In this document: piece by piece, positions 35,506-44,535 of the stretch
Numbering within the stretch: the first letter of the stretch is position 1
How the letters are laid out: every line of letters starts with the position of its first letter
DNA from: Nitratidesulfovibrio liaohensis
GTDB taxonomy: Bacteria > Desulfobacterota > Desulfovibrionia > Desulfovibrionales > Desulfovibrionaceae
Direction: 5' to 3'
Assembly (NCBI RefSeq): GCF_011682075.1
Contig: NZ_VSMK01000111.1
Location: forward strand, 1-55,820
DNA: 55,820 nucleotides
Made by a program: the position numbers and the translations under genes
Notes under the pieces: model-generated
The model's database searches: none
What the model was told of the DNA's origin: nothing
Seen by the model: only the letters and a program-made list of their open reading frames with translations

Positions 35506-36827
35506 CGGGCGCCTCCCTTCTGTGGCGCCGCGTCCATGGCGTCCGGCCTGTTGCGGCCCGCCCCGCTGGCCAGCGCGTCCATCATGGCGTCCATGTCGCT
35601 TTCCGTGACCCGGGTGTGGGTGGGAAGGGTCAGCAGCGTCGCCGCAAGCCAGCGCGCGGTGGGGCAATCGGGGCCCGGCAGCAGGTATGGCGCCAGCGGC
35701 GGGAGGTCCTGCAAGGACTCCGGGTAGGAGCGGACCATGCCAAGGCGGGGCACCTCCGGCACGGCGTCCCCCGGCCAGTCCCCCCCTTCCGGCAGTACGG
35801 GAAACCGCAGATACACGGGGTTTGCGCCGGGCTGCACACGCACCGTGCGAAGGCCGCCCACATGCCGGGCACGCTGTTCGAGTTCCCCGGCCACCTGGCC
35901 GCGCCCGGCATTTATGGAGGGCAGCCGGGAGACGCCGCGTGAGGCCATGGTCGCCTGCAACGGCCGCAACGCCTCGATGTCGAAGTCGGGGGCGAAACGT
36001 GACGTGCCGATTCCGAGAAAGGGCAGCGACGCGGGCAGCCAGTAAAGGCGTGGATTCAGGAACAGCCAGAGCGCGACGCACTTCGCAAGCAACCGCACGT
36101 CGTTGACGATATCCGCGTGTGCCGGGGCAACGCTGCCGGAAATTGCAGCCCACGGGGCCAGCGATGCGATGTTCGCGGCAAGGGCGGCATCGTCCGTGAC
36201 GATGAGCCCCCCGTTCACGGATGTGATGTTCTTGCCCCGGGCAAGGCTGAACAGTCCGACATCCCCGGTGGTCCCGGCCTGTCCGTCCTCGGACCGCGCC
36301 CCCATGGCCTGCGCGGCGTCGTCCAGCAGCATGGCCCCCGCCGCGCGGCACAGCGTTCGCAGTTCGGCGGTGCGCACCGGATATCCGTACAGGTGGCAGA
36401 CCACCACGCACAGCACGGCATCGTCGAGCTGCGCCGCCACATCCCCGGTGTTTGGCGCCAGCGTCTCCGCGTCGAGATCGTACAGGCGTATCCGCAGGCC
36501 CGCGTGCACCGCCGCCGCCGCCACGGAATAGGAGGTGAAGGCGGGCAGCAGTACCACGTCGCGGTCCGGCGACAGTGCGCGCATGGCGCGTAACGCCACC
36601 GACATCCCGGCCCGACCCGACCCGAAGGCGAAGGCATGGCGGCAACCGGTCATGCGGCCCACTGCGGTTCCCAGATGCTCAAGCTCTTCCTGACCGGCCA
36701 GGGCGCCCTGGCGCCATGTTGCCCAGACTGTTCCGCAGGCGGCCAGCATGTCGCCCGGCGACAGGGGCACCCCACCAGGCGGCAGATGGCGGAACGGTGC
36801 CGAGAACGCCTGCGCCAACGAGGTCAT
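35502..36827 (-). CDS. DegT/DnrJ/EryC1/StrS-family aminotransferase
   Basis: PLP-dependent sugar aminotransferase type, 441 aa. Seen: FAFGSGRAGMSVALRAM, VLLPAFTSYSVAAA, VCHLYGYP, the cofactor aspartate in MLLDDAAQAMGA (about 167-177) and the PLP lysine in SLARGKNITSVNGG (Lys199). It probably makes an amino sugar (keto-sugar to amino sugar), giving the amine later acylated by FemAB-like, GNAT or ATP-grasp enzymes of this locus. ATG 36827 overlaps the stop of the FemAB gene (ATGA), with AGGAG ahead. Confidence 0.87.
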   Translation of the reverse strand: MTSLAQAFSAPFRHLPPGGVPLSPGDMLAACGTVWATWRQGALAGQEELEHLGTAVGRMTGCRHAFAFGSGRAGMSVALRAMRALSPDRDVVLLPAFTSYSVAAAAVHAGLRIRLYDLDAETLAPNTGDVAAQLDDAVLCVVVCHLYGYPVRTAELRTLCRAAGAMLLDDAAQAMGARSEDGQAGTTGDVGLFSLARGKNITSVNGGLIVTDDAALAANIASLAPWAAISGSVAPAHADIVNDVRLLAKCVALWLFLNPRLYWLPASLPFLGIGTSRFAPDFDIEALRPLQATMASRGVSRLPSINAGRGQVAGELEQRARHVGGLRTVRVQPGANPVYLRFPVLPEGGDWPGDAVPEVPRLGMVRSYPESLQDLPPLAPYLLPGPDCPTARWLAATLLTLPTHTRVTESDMDAMMDALASGAGRNRPDAMDAAPQKGGAR

Positions 36828-37870
36828 GGGATGCTCCTGACGATGTGGGGACCGATGAGGCGGGTCAATCCCACGGGCAGATGCTGCCACACCCGTATCG
36901 CAAGGCCGAACCGGGAATTGGACGGGTTCAGGTCCGGCAGCGGCGCGCCGTCGGCCAACAGGTATTCCCAACTCAGGGGAACTTCGCGCGCGCCCCACTG
37001 CACCTTGAAGCGCCAGGGGCCGCTGTCGCGCGATGAGCGACCGAAGTCGAACACGGGGAACCCCTCGCGGCATGCCGTGCGCAGACACTCCCAGTAGAGC
37101 AGATTGTTGGGGCAGCACTGCCGGTGCGAGCGCAGCGACGAGGCCCACGGCACCTCGAAGACGGAACCGTGGGCATAGCAGAATGCCGCGGCCACGGCGC
37201 GGGCACCGTCCCGGACGACGGCGATGTGCGTTTCGTCGGGGAACTCGTCCATGATGGTCTCGAAAAAGCGCCGTGAGTACACGGGGGTGCCAAGGTCGCG
37301 CATGTTCACTGCGAACACGTCGTAGAAGGCGGGCAGCAGTTCCCTTCCCCCCCGTTCCGCCACGAGGCCGCATTTTTCGGCCTTGCGGACCTGGTTGCGC
37401 ACCTTGTCGCGCAGGCTGCGCCACAGCTCGTCCGGGTCGCGCGGCAGGTCGAGCAGCATCGTCACCTTGTGGCACTTGGCGGAAAGCCCAAGCCGGGGTT
37501 GGCCGACGTGGCGCAGTTCGATACTGCACGCGCCAAGGCTGCGCATCAACGCATCGGCTTCTTCGATGAGGGCTTGCGAGGCCTCTTGCGTATCCGACAA
37601 CATGCCGCCGTAGTTGACGAAGGGCAGGGACACGAGAAAACGGCCGAACAACCGGCTGCGGATGTGGACCAGCGGCAGAATCCCCGTCAGTTCACCATCC
37701 GCGAAGGCGGCAAGCGGGTAGACCGCATGGTTGAAGGCACGCTCGGCCACACGCAGCCATCCCATGTGGTGGTACCCCGAGGCGTCCCCCCGTGACGCCA
37801 CGTAGGCGTCCCACCCGGCTGCGTCACCCGGCGCGTGGGGTGACAAGCGCACGACATCGATTTCAGACAT
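36824..37870 (-). CDS. FemAB-like protein, XrtA/PEP-CTERM-associated
   Basis: 348-aa double-GNAT protein of the FemAB group that regularly accompanies exosortase loci. Seen: GYHHMGWLRVAERAFNH, FVNYGGMLSD, LWRSLRDKVRNQVRKAEKCGL, YSRRFFETIMDEFP and the closing FDFGRSSRDSGPWRFKVQWGA. It may transfer an amino acid or acyl group to the polysaccharide. The start overlaps the stop of the deacetylase gene by 8 bases, so the order deacetylase-FemAB is fixed, as in other exosortase clusters. Confidence 0.87.
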   Translation of the reverse strand: MSEIDVVRLSPHAPGDAAGWDAYVASRGDASGYHHMGWLRVAERAFNHAVYPLAAFADGELTGILPLVHIRSRLFGRFLVSLPFVNYGGMLSDTQEASQALIEEADALMRSLGACSIELRHVGQPRLGLSAKCHKVTMLLDLPRDPDELWRSLRDKVRNQVRKAEKCGLVAERGGRELLPAFYDVFAVNMRDLGTPVYSRRFFETIMDEFPDETHIAVVRDGARAVAAAFCYAHGSVFEVPWASSLRSHRQCCPNNLLYWECLRTACREGFPVFDFGRSSRDSGPWRFKVQWGAREVPLSWEYLLADGAPLPDLNPSNSRFGLAIRVWQHLPVGLTRLIGPHIVRSIP

Positions 37871-38714
37871 TGGCCACCGTCCCGAACAGCACGGAACTCA
37901 TGGTGGAAAACCGCAGCGTGGAAAAGAGATGGCGCAGCTTCGATTCCGTGGTGGCAAGATTCAGGTAGTGGCGGAACCGGGACCGCAGGGCCGCCCGGAT
38001 GCGTGGCTGCGCGGGGTCGATCTCCCACGGATGGAAGTACAGGACGCAAGGCTTGCCCAGGGCGTTCAGCCGCCTGAAGGCCCCACTTATCCACGATGCC
38101 GGCAACAGCCGCAGGTATCCGCCGCCGGCCACCGGCAGGTTCACGCGGCGGCCCAGCATTTCCACCTGGTAGGTCGTGGGCGGGAACTCCTCTATGATGC
38201 CGCTGTCCCGCGTGATGGCATGCGGAAAGCGTTGGCTTCCGGGCATGCCGTAGATATCGTGATTGATCGGAAATATGCTGGAATCGTAGGTGAATCCCTC
38301 TTCGATAAGCACATCGAGAGCCCAGATGGTGTCCTGGGTGATGGTGTAGCTGGGCGCGCGGTAACCGTTCACGGGCTGCCCTGAAAGGTCCTGCAACAGC
38401 AGGCGCGAACGATGTATGTCATCGCGGAACGTCTTGGGGTTCATGGTCGTGATGCGGCGGTGCGAGTATCCGTGGCAGGCCACCTCGTGCCCCGCCGAGG
38501 CCATGCGCCGCACCAGTTCGGGGTGACGCTTGGCCACCCAGCCCAGCGTGAAGAAGGTCGCGCGCAACCCCCACTTGTCCAGCAGGTCGAGAACGTGGTT
38601 GGTATTGCGCAACGCACGTTGGGGCAACGAATCCCACTGACCGGGATCGACGGCCTTTTCAAAGGCGCTCACGTGGAAATAGTCTTCCACATCGACGGTA
38701 AGGGCGTTCCGCAT
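37863..38714 (-). CDS. Polysaccharide deacetylase (NodB), XrtA-associated
   Basis: 283-aa NodB-type de-N-acetylase. Metal and catalytic residues visible: TVDVEDYFHV (Asp8, Asp11 region), HGYSH (His81, His85), GYRAPSYTI, and the closing FHPWEID. No signal peptide, so it may act in the cytoplasm on precursors, as is usual for exosortase-locus members. ATG 38714 has GGGAGGG before it. Removing N-acetyl groups would leave free amines for the tailoring enzymes in the same operon. Confidence 0.9.
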   Translation of the reverse strand: MRNALTVDVEDYFHVSAFEKAVDPGQWDSLPQRALRNTNHVLDLLDKWGLRATFFTLGWVAKRHPELVRRMASAGHEVACHGYSHRRITTMNPKTFRDDIHRSRLLLQDLSGQPVNGYRAPSYTITQDTIWALDVLIEEGFTYDSSIFPINHDIYGMPGSQRFPHAITRDSGIIEEFPPTTYQVEMLGRRVNLPVAGGGYLRLLPASWISGAFRRLNALGKPCVLYFHPWEIDPAQPRIRAALRSRFRHYLNLATTESKLRHLFSTLRFSTMSSVLFGTVANV

Positions 38715-38726
38715 GGCTCCCTCCCC

Positions 38727-38743
38727 TGCGGCACCGTGCCGCA
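38727..38743. other. Short palindrome between outer-membrane and deacetylase genes
   Basis: TGCGGCAC and GTGCCGCA around a single C. The real fold is probably a 5-bp stem with a 7-base loop. It lies 13 bases before the deacetylase start and may tune translation or transcription; no T-run. Confidence 0.3.
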
Positions 38744-38768
38744 TCAGCTTTCCTGGCGTCTTACGATA

Positions 38769-40091
38769 TCAAAATGTCATTCCCCATTCGATCATGATTC
38801 TGTTCACGGTAAACGACGATGCGTCATCACTGGAGTCCACGGACTTGTATCTGTATGTCAGTGCAAGCCACGAAGACTCCGTGAGCTCATAGTTGAGCCC
38901 CGCACTTGCGTAGTAGCGGTCTGAGGTTATGCTGGACGTTGATCCTGCATCCAGTTCCGCGTTGATGCCTGCGCTGGCTTTCAGGCGATCCGTGAGTTCG
39001 TAAGTGTAGTTGATGCCCGGCCTCCAGAACTTGTTGCCACCCCCCTGCAACGAGCTTTCATATTCGGCGTATCCCAGCGTGGCGCTCAGCGTGGAGCGGT
39101 CGAACTGAAAGGATATGCCCGCCGTGTTCAGGTCGCGCAGAATGCTCTGGCCTGTTTCGGGGTCGTTGGTATAGTCGCGCTCGCTGGAAAGGGTCAGTGT
39201 TTTCCGGTCCAGGGCATGCGACAGGTCGGCGGAATAATACAACCGTACGGACTGGTCCCCGGCGTCCGTTTCCGTGAGCATGGGCCCCGCCTTGACGCGC
39301 ACCATGCTCTTTTCCGCATACTCGTAGCGGACGCCCACATAGGGGCGGTGCCGGTAGAAGTCCTGCTGTTCCTCCGCTTCCTGGCGCATCAGGTCATAGC
39401 CGGTGAGCATCGTGATAGTTTCGCTCGCTTCATGTTCCAGGTCTCCAAACAGTTCGTGCTGTTGCCGCACGTTCCTGTTCAGGGATGCTTCCCCGCTGCT
39501 CCACCCCGGAACCAACTTGCGCGAGCCGCTGCCGGGTTCTTCTTCCTCGGCGTAGCGGATGTCCGAAAAGCGGTAGCCGGTCTTCAGGCTGGTGCGTTCG
39601 CCCGGCTTGAAGGAAAAATACGGTGAGACCGTGAACGTGTTCTGGTCCGTCTGGTCTCGCGTGGTATCGCCCTCGACCAGGTCGCCACGGGCCGCCTGCC
39701 GGTAGACCGGACGCAGATTCTCGGCGATGTCCAGAAAGAACCTGTCCTCGGCCAGTTCCAGCAGCACCCGTGCATCCAGCGTGTGGCTGTAGTTGTCCGG
39801 CGCCTCGCCCTGCATGTAGTAGGAGTAGTCGCCCTTGTAATCGACCTTCGCCGTCACCCGCTCGGCCTCGTACTGGTATCGGAGGCCAGGCTTGACGTGC
39901 GAAACGAAATCTCCTTTACCGTTGCGGGTTTCCCTGACGTTGTCGTTGTATTCGCCGCCAAGGCCGAACGTTGCCTCCACGGTCTGGTCCGCAAGGGCGC
40001 CGCCTGCGGAGACGGCCAAGAGCCCCACGGCGCCCAACACCGCGACAAATCTTATGAAGCTACGTTCAGAAACGGGTTTCCCGGAAGCCAT
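38769..40091 (-). CDS. Outer-membrane beta-barrel protein, PEP-CTERM-associated
   Basis: 440-aa exported protein. A signal peptide (FIRFVAVLGAVGLLAVSAGGALA) precedes a sequence of alternating strands rich in Tyr, Asp and Ser, and ends in aromatic Phe (RIMIEWGMTF), as outer-membrane barrels do. Roughly fourteen to eighteen strands fit the length. It matches the uncharacterised barrel common in XrtA loci and is probably the outer-membrane exit for the polysaccharide, since the export protein at 43729 is small. Start has GGGGAG ahead. Confidence 0.85.
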   Translation of the reverse strand: MASGKPVSERSFIRFVAVLGAVGLLAVSAGGALADQTVEATFGLGGEYNDNVRETRNGKGDFVSHVKPGLRYQYEAERVTAKVDYKGDYSYYMQGEAPDNYSHTLDARVLLELAEDRFFLDIAENLRPVYRQAARGDLVEGDTTRDQTDQNTFTVSPYFSFKPGERTSLKTGYRFSDIRYAEEEEPGSGSRKLVPGWSSGEASLNRNVRQQHELFGDLEHEASETITMLTGYDLMRQEAEEQQDFYRHRPYVGVRYEYAEKSMVRVKAGPMLTETDAGDQSVRLYYSADLSHALDRKTLTLSSERDYTNDPETGQSILRDLNTAGISFQFDRSTLSATLGYAEYESSLQGGGNKFWRPGINYTYELTDRLKASAGINAELDAGSTSSITSDRYYASAGLNYELTESSWLALTYRYKSVDSSDDASSFTVNRIMIEWGMTF

Positions 40092-40134
40092 CTGTCACTC
40101 CCCGTGTCTCCGCACCGTTGGCGCGACGTTCTGC

Positions 40135-41322
40135 CTAGTCGCCGGCAAACCACCGCCACAGCCAGCCATGCCGGGGGCGGATATCCGTGTCCGTCCCCTG
40201 CGGCTGTTCCTGCCGCACCTGCACCAGCCACTGCGCCTGCGCGAAACCCAGCCGGTCCACCCTTTCCGAAAGTTGCGACAGGGTCCGCTCCATCGCCTTC
40301 TGCCGTTCCAGCATGTCGAGATAGGCGTTCTCGCCCATACGCGACTGCATTTCCTCAAGTTCGCCTACCCGGCGTGACAACCCGAGCAGCAGCGAGGCCA
40401 ACCCCTGTGCCGTACCGGACGAACGGGCATCGGCCTTCTTCGATGCATCCGGGAGCGGCTGTGCCCGCACATCCTCGCCAGCGGGCTCCACGGCGGGGGA
40501 CTCGGGCCAGAATTGCCGTTCGAAATCCATCGACCGCAAAAGATCCTGCATCTGCGTCAGGGAAACGCTTCTCCTGTCTGCAGCGTAGGCATCCAGCAAC
40601 GCATAGCCGCACAGGACGTTCACCAGGCGAGGAATCCCTCTCGTTTCCCGGTGTATTTCATCCAGCACTCCTTCCTCGAACTGCAATGCGTCCCTGTTTC
40701 CGGCACGTTCCATTCTGCATGCGATGTATTCCGCAGTTTCCTGAACCGTCAGCGGTTCCAGATGGCATTGCACCAGTATGCGCTGCCGCAGTTGAAGCAG
40801 TTGCGGCGACCGGATGCGCTCCCGCAGTTCCGGCTGACCCACCAGGATGATCTGGAGCAACTTGGCGTTGTCCGTTTCAAGATTGGAAAGCATGCGGATT
40901 TCTTCGAGCACCTCCGGGGCAAGGTTCTGGGCCTCGTCGATGATGAGCACCGGGCGGCGGCGTTCCGCATATTGGTCGATGAGGAACTCGTTCAGCTCGC
41001 GCAGCATCGTGACCTTGTCCTTGCCCTCCGTCTCCAGTCCGAAATCGTCGTTGATCATTGCCACCAGCTGCTCGGCATCCACGCTGGTGTTGAACACCTT
41101 CGAGATGAGCACGTCGCCGAGATTGCGCTTCAGCAGATCCCGGATAAGCGTGGTTTTGCCCGCGCCCACCTCGCCCGTGATCAGGATGAAGCCGGCCCGT
41201 TCACGCACCCCGTATTCCAGGTAGGCGGACGCCTTGCGATACGCCCGGCTCGGATAGAGAAAGTCGGGGTTGGGCAGCAGGTCGAACGGCTTGACCCTGA
41301 AGCGGAAGAATTCGGCGTACAC
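40135..41322 (-). CDS. XrtA-associated AAA ATPase (GspA/ExeA-like)
   Basis: 395-aa cytoplasmic ATPase. Walker A GEVGAGKTT at 50-58 and Walker B VLIIDEAQ near 125-132, then the sensor VGQPELRE and GIPRLVNVLC, as in ExeA/GspA-type ATPases. The N-terminal MYAEFFRFRVKPFDLLPNPDF is typical of the exosortase-locus form. A coiled-coil C-terminal part (about 310-370) ends in a tryptophan-rich tail. It sits directly after the tyrosine kinase gene, 11 bases away, and may power assembly or control chain synthesis. Confidence 0.9.
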   Translation of the reverse strand: MYAEFFRFRVKPFDLLPNPDFLYPSRAYRKASAYLEYGVRERAGFILITGEVGAGKTTLIRDLLKRNLGDVLISKVFNTSVDAEQLVAMINDDFGLETEGKDKVTMLRELNEFLIDQYAERRRPVLIIDEAQNLAPEVLEEIRMLSNLETDNAKLLQIILVGQPELRERIRSPQLLQLRQRILVQCHLEPLTVQETAEYIACRMERAGNRDALQFEEGVLDEIHRETRGIPRLVNVLCGYALLDAYAADRRSVSLTQMQDLLRSMDFERQFWPESPAVEPAGEDVRAQPLPDASKKADARSSGTAQGLASLLLGLSRRVGELEEMQSRMGENAYLDMLERQKAMERTLSQLSERVDRLGFAQAQWLVQVRQEQPQGTDTDIRPRHGWLWRWFAGD

Positions 41323-41333
41323 CTATATCACCA

Positions 41334-42215
41334 TCACTCGACCCCGTTCCGTCCGGAGCGGTGGTTGCCATACCCGTAGCGATTGCTGCCATACCTGTTG
41401 CCGTAACCGGGAAAGCTCGGCCACGCGGGGTGGCTTGCGTCGTTGTAGATGACGCCCAACACGTTGGCGCCCTCTATGGCCTCCTGCGTCTTGCCCAGCC
41501 CGCTGATCGTCGCCAGATTTTCCCGCGCCACCAACAGCACGCCATCCACCATGCGGCTGAGCACCCGGGTTTCGGCAAACGGCAGCACCGGCGCGGTGTC
41601 CACGATGATGTACCGGTCTGCGTAGCGGCGCTTCATTTCCAACAGCATGTCGCGCATCATCGAGGAGGCAAACAGTTCCCCGGGGTTGGCAAGCTGCCGC
41701 CCCGCGGGAAGAAACGACAAACGCCCCACCCCGGTGGGCACAAGGGCCTCGTGCAGGGGAACCCCGTCCATCAGGCAGTCCGACAGCCCCGGCGAGGCAT
41801 CGACGCCGAACAGTTCGTGCCCGCACGGGGCGCGCAGATCGGCGTCGATGTACAGAACCGTGTTGTCGTATTCCTGCGCGAGGCTTAAGGCCAGGTTCGC
41901 CGAAACCAGCGTCTTCCCCTCGCCCATCACCGAACTGGTGACCATGAACAGGTTCATTCCCTTCTGGCGGGCCAGGGAGACGAGCTTCTCCTTGACCTTG
42001 CGGTATTCCTCGCTCACGGGGTTATCGAAACCCGATGCCGCGATGAGCTTGGGATCAAGCGTCACCGAGCGTGTGACCGATGCGGGCCGGGGAGTATCCC
42101 CTGGCGGCACGGACACGGCGAGAGAAGAGCCGAAAGCCCCCCCCGCCTCCGCAGGTGCACCATCGGCCTTCCGCTCCCTGTTCGCTCGTGCGAGCGCCTC
42201 CTCGATCCTGCTCAT
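41334..42215 (-). CDS. Exopolysaccharide tyrosine autokinase (BY-kinase), XrtA-associated
   Basis: 293-aa bacterial tyrosine kinase, the cytoplasmic partner of the chain-length regulator encoded just upstream. Walker A SSVMGEGKT (Lys101), Walker A' VLYIDADLR (120-128) and Walker B YIIVDTAP (202-209) are present. The tail holds a tyrosine cluster (Tyr271, 275, 280, 282 in GYGNRYGSNRYGYGN), the likely autophosphorylation site. The start MSRIEEALARA is the family's usual start; ATG 42215 has AGGA 7 bases ahead and is preferred over ATG 42221. Confidence 0.92.
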   Translation of the reverse strand: MSRIEEALARANRERKADGAPAEAGGAFGSSLAVSVPPGDTPRPASVTRSVTLDPKLIAASGFDNPVSEEYRKVKEKLVSLARQKGMNLFMVTSSVMGEGKTLVSANLALSLAQEYDNTVLYIDADLRAPCGHELFGVDASPGLSDCLMDGVPLHEALVPTGVGRLSFLPAGRQLANPGELFASSMMRDMLLEMKRRYADRYIIVDTAPVLPFAETRVLSRMVDGVLLVARENLATISGLGKTQEAIEGANVLGVIYNDASHPAWPSFPGYGNRYGSNRYGYGNHRSGRNGVE

Positions 42216-42225
42216 GGCCATATCC

Positions 42226-43668
42226 TCACAACCACGTGGAAAGAATGTTGCGAACCCTGGCAAACAACATATCCAACCCTTCGAAACCACTGTACTCCAC
42301 CCCGGCAAGCCCCGCGATGCACAGCATCGCCAGCAGGGCCAGGGCGATGGCGGTCCGCCTGCGTCTCGCGACGCGCGCGTCCGCGGCGGTGGCTATGCGC
42401 GGCAGCGCGCCAAGCACCAGAAATCCCCTGGATGTCAGGTCCTCCAACGAGCGAACCCGGCGGAAAAACTGATCGGACAGGATGATCCCCCCAGCGGCCA
42501 CGATTATGCCCACCACCATCGAACCCAGCATGATCAGCGGTCTGTTGGGGCTGCTGGGCCGCAGGGGAAGGATTGCGGGGTCGATGATACGAAAGCTCAC
42601 TGCCTTGTCCTGCAATTCCATCTGCTTCGAGACCTCCGACTGCCCGTAGCGCGACACGAGCTGCTCGTAGATCAACGTCTCGTTCTTGCGCGCCTGCTGC
42701 AGAGCCTGAAGCTCTGTCTGCACGGCGGGAAGTTCTTGCAACAGCCGCTTGTCCTTCTCTATGAGCGCCTGCTGGACCTGCTCTATCTCGTTCAGCGACT
42801 CCAGCTCCACCTTGAGGCGCTGATACTCCATGCTGCTCTTGCGGCGTTCCGTCCCGCTCCCGCCAGAGCGCAGGGCTTCAAGCTCCTCCCGGGCCCTGAC
42901 GACGTCCGGATGCTGGTCGGTGTAGGTGCGCAGCAACGTCTTGTAGGATGCTTCCTTCTCCGCAAGCCGCCCCCCACCGCTTCCTTTTTCGAGAATATTG
43001 AGCTGGGCAAGACGTTCGTTCTTGCGAATGCGCGTCTCCTCCAGCCGATGTTCCGTTTCCTTGATTTCCTCGCGGAGTATGTTCTCATTCAGACTGAGGA
43101 TCATACCCTTCTCAGACTTGTACGCATCAATCGCCTGCTGTGCAGAGTCGATGCGCTTCTGGAATACGGATATCTGGTCTGAGAGGAACCTTGTCGCTTC
43201 GTACGACTCCTCTCGCTTCGATGACGTACTTTCTTCGATGTATCTCCTCGTCAATGCATTGACGAAGTCGCGCGCTTTTTCCGGAGACGAATTCGCGTAT
43301 CGAATGTAGAATAGACCTTTTCTTTCTTCATGCGTTATTTCAACATTTGATCGCGTTGTTTCTATCAAACGCTCAAGCCCCTCACCTTGCAGCCCCAAAT
43401 CCATGTCCAGGTCCTTGATCACCCTCAGCAACATCTTGCGGCTGAGTATGGAGACCTTGAGAATCCGCAGCTTTGCCTCCAACGAGGGCGTAATGGCAAT
43501 GCCCTTTACCAGCTCGTTGACCACGTTCTCCTCGATGGAGACGGACGACTGAGCCTGATACCGCTTGGGGAGCACGTAGCTTACCGCGACCCCGAGCACC
43601 GCCACGAGCACCGCCACCACGCAGAACGACACGACGCTCTCGTCCAGCAGCACGAGGTAACGCTTCAT
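42226..43668 (-). CDS. Polysaccharide chain-length determinant (Wzz/PCP), XrtA-associated
   Basis: 480-aa inner-membrane co-polymerase. Membrane helices at about 12-33 (VVSFCVVAVLVAVLGVAV) and near 390-410 (PLIMLGSMVVGIIVAAGG), with a further hydrophobic stretch near 440; between them a long periplasmic coiled coil (about 150-330) with many Glu, Lys and Leu. The proline-rich site before the second helix reads PAILPLRPSSPNRP, as in Wzz proteins. ATG 43668 has GAGGGG ahead. Works with the tyrosine kinase at 41334. Parts around 43050-43350 are AT-richer than the rest. Confidence 0.9.
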   Translation of the reverse strand: MKRYLVLLDESVVSFCVVAVLVAVLGVAVSYVLPKRYQAQSSVSIEENVVNELVKGIAITPSLEAKLRILKVSILSRKMLLRVIKDLDMDLGLQGEGLERLIETTRSNVEITHEERKGLFYIRYANSSPEKARDFVNALTRRYIEESTSSKREESYEATRFLSDQISVFQKRIDSAQQAIDAYKSEKGMILSLNENILREEIKETEHRLEETRIRKNERLAQLNILEKGSGGGRLAEKEASYKTLLRTYTDQHPDVVRAREELEALRSGGSGTERRKSSMEYQRLKVELESLNEIEQVQQALIEKDKRLLQELPAVQTELQALQQARKNETLIYEQLVSRYGQSEVSKQMELQDKAVSFRIIDPAILPLRPSSPNRPLIMLGSMVVGIIVAAGGIILSDQFFRRVRSLEDLTSRGFLVLGALPRIATAADARVARRRRTAIALALLAMLCIAGLAGVEYSGFEGLDMLFARVRNILSTWL

Positions 43669-43728
43669 ATCCGGCCCCTCAGACGACTGCCCGCCTGACT
43701 TCACCGGCCGATGTCCCCCCTGCGCCAT

Positions 43729-44535
43729 CTAGAACATCCCCTTTTTGGCGATCACGTAATCGCCCGCCTGCAGCTGCACGTTCTGGCTAAGGTCACCCTT
43801 GTCGACCAGGTCGCCCGCGCGCACGACGATGACTTCCGGACGCCCGTCATGCTCGCGCACGATTTCCGTCCGATTCCGGTCGGCAAACCGCGTAAACCCT
43901 TCGGCGGCCAGCAGCGCCTCAAGCAGCGTCATGCCGTCGTGGTGGGCTACGGTCTTCGGGGTGTTCACGGCACCAACGACGTACACCGCCCATTTCGCAC
44001 GGAAAGGAATGAACACCCTGTCGCCCGGCTTGAGCTCCACATCGTCCGAGGCAACACCCCGTTCGTAGAGATCGCGAAAACCGGTCCTCAGCACGTCCTC
44101 TCCACGCGACAGTGTTGCGCCATCAAGATCCGCCGTGGCTTCGGGAGCCACGCGGGTGAGCACTTGCAAAAGCGTAGTCCGCCCCACAAGGGGAACCATG
44201 CCCGGCTTCACGCCAGGCCCATGCACGATCACGCTGTTGTTCTGCGACGTATCCACACTCACGGTAACAACCGGATTGCGCACGATTTCGCCGTATTTCC
44301 CGGCTATCTTCGTCTGCAATTGCTCCGGGGTTTGCCCGGCGGCATCCACATCGCCAACACCCGGCAGCGTCACCTTGCCGTCCGGCCTGACCGTCACCTT
44401 GACAGACAGTTCCTTTTCACCCCACACATTGACGTTGATCACGTCTCCGTATCCGACTACATACTCGAACGAGTAACCGACAGACGCGCACACAAGCACA
44501 GCAACAACAGCTACGACTCCAGCAAAATATTTCAC
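43729..44535 (-). CDS. Polysaccharide export protein (Wza-type), XrtA-associated
   Basis: 268-aa exported protein with the polysaccharide-export domain (YVVGYGDVINVNVWGEKELSV, TVRPDGKVTLPGVGDV) and two SLBB-like repeats (VIVHGPGVKPGMVPL; VYVVGAVNTPKTVAHHDG). The signal peptide is clear but there is no lipobox cysteine, so it is probably periplasmic rather than a lipoprotein, and needs a separate outer-membrane exit. The start is GTG 44535, sharing its G with the stop of the sugar transferase gene; GGAGCAGGAG lies ahead. Confidence 0.88.
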   Translation of the reverse strand: MKYFAGVVAVVAVLVCASVGYSFEYVVGYGDVINVNVWGEKELSVKVTVRPDGKVTLPGVGDVDAAGQTPEQLQTKIAGKYGEIVRNPVVTVSVDTSQNNSVIVHGPGVKPGMVPLVGRTTLLQVLTRVAPEATADLDGATLSRGEDVLRTGFRDLYERGVASDDVELKPGDRVFIPFRAKWAVYVVGAVNTPKTVAHHDGMTLLEALLAAEGFTRFADRNRTEIVREHDGRPEVIVVRAGDLVDKGDLSQNVQLQAGDYVIAKKGMF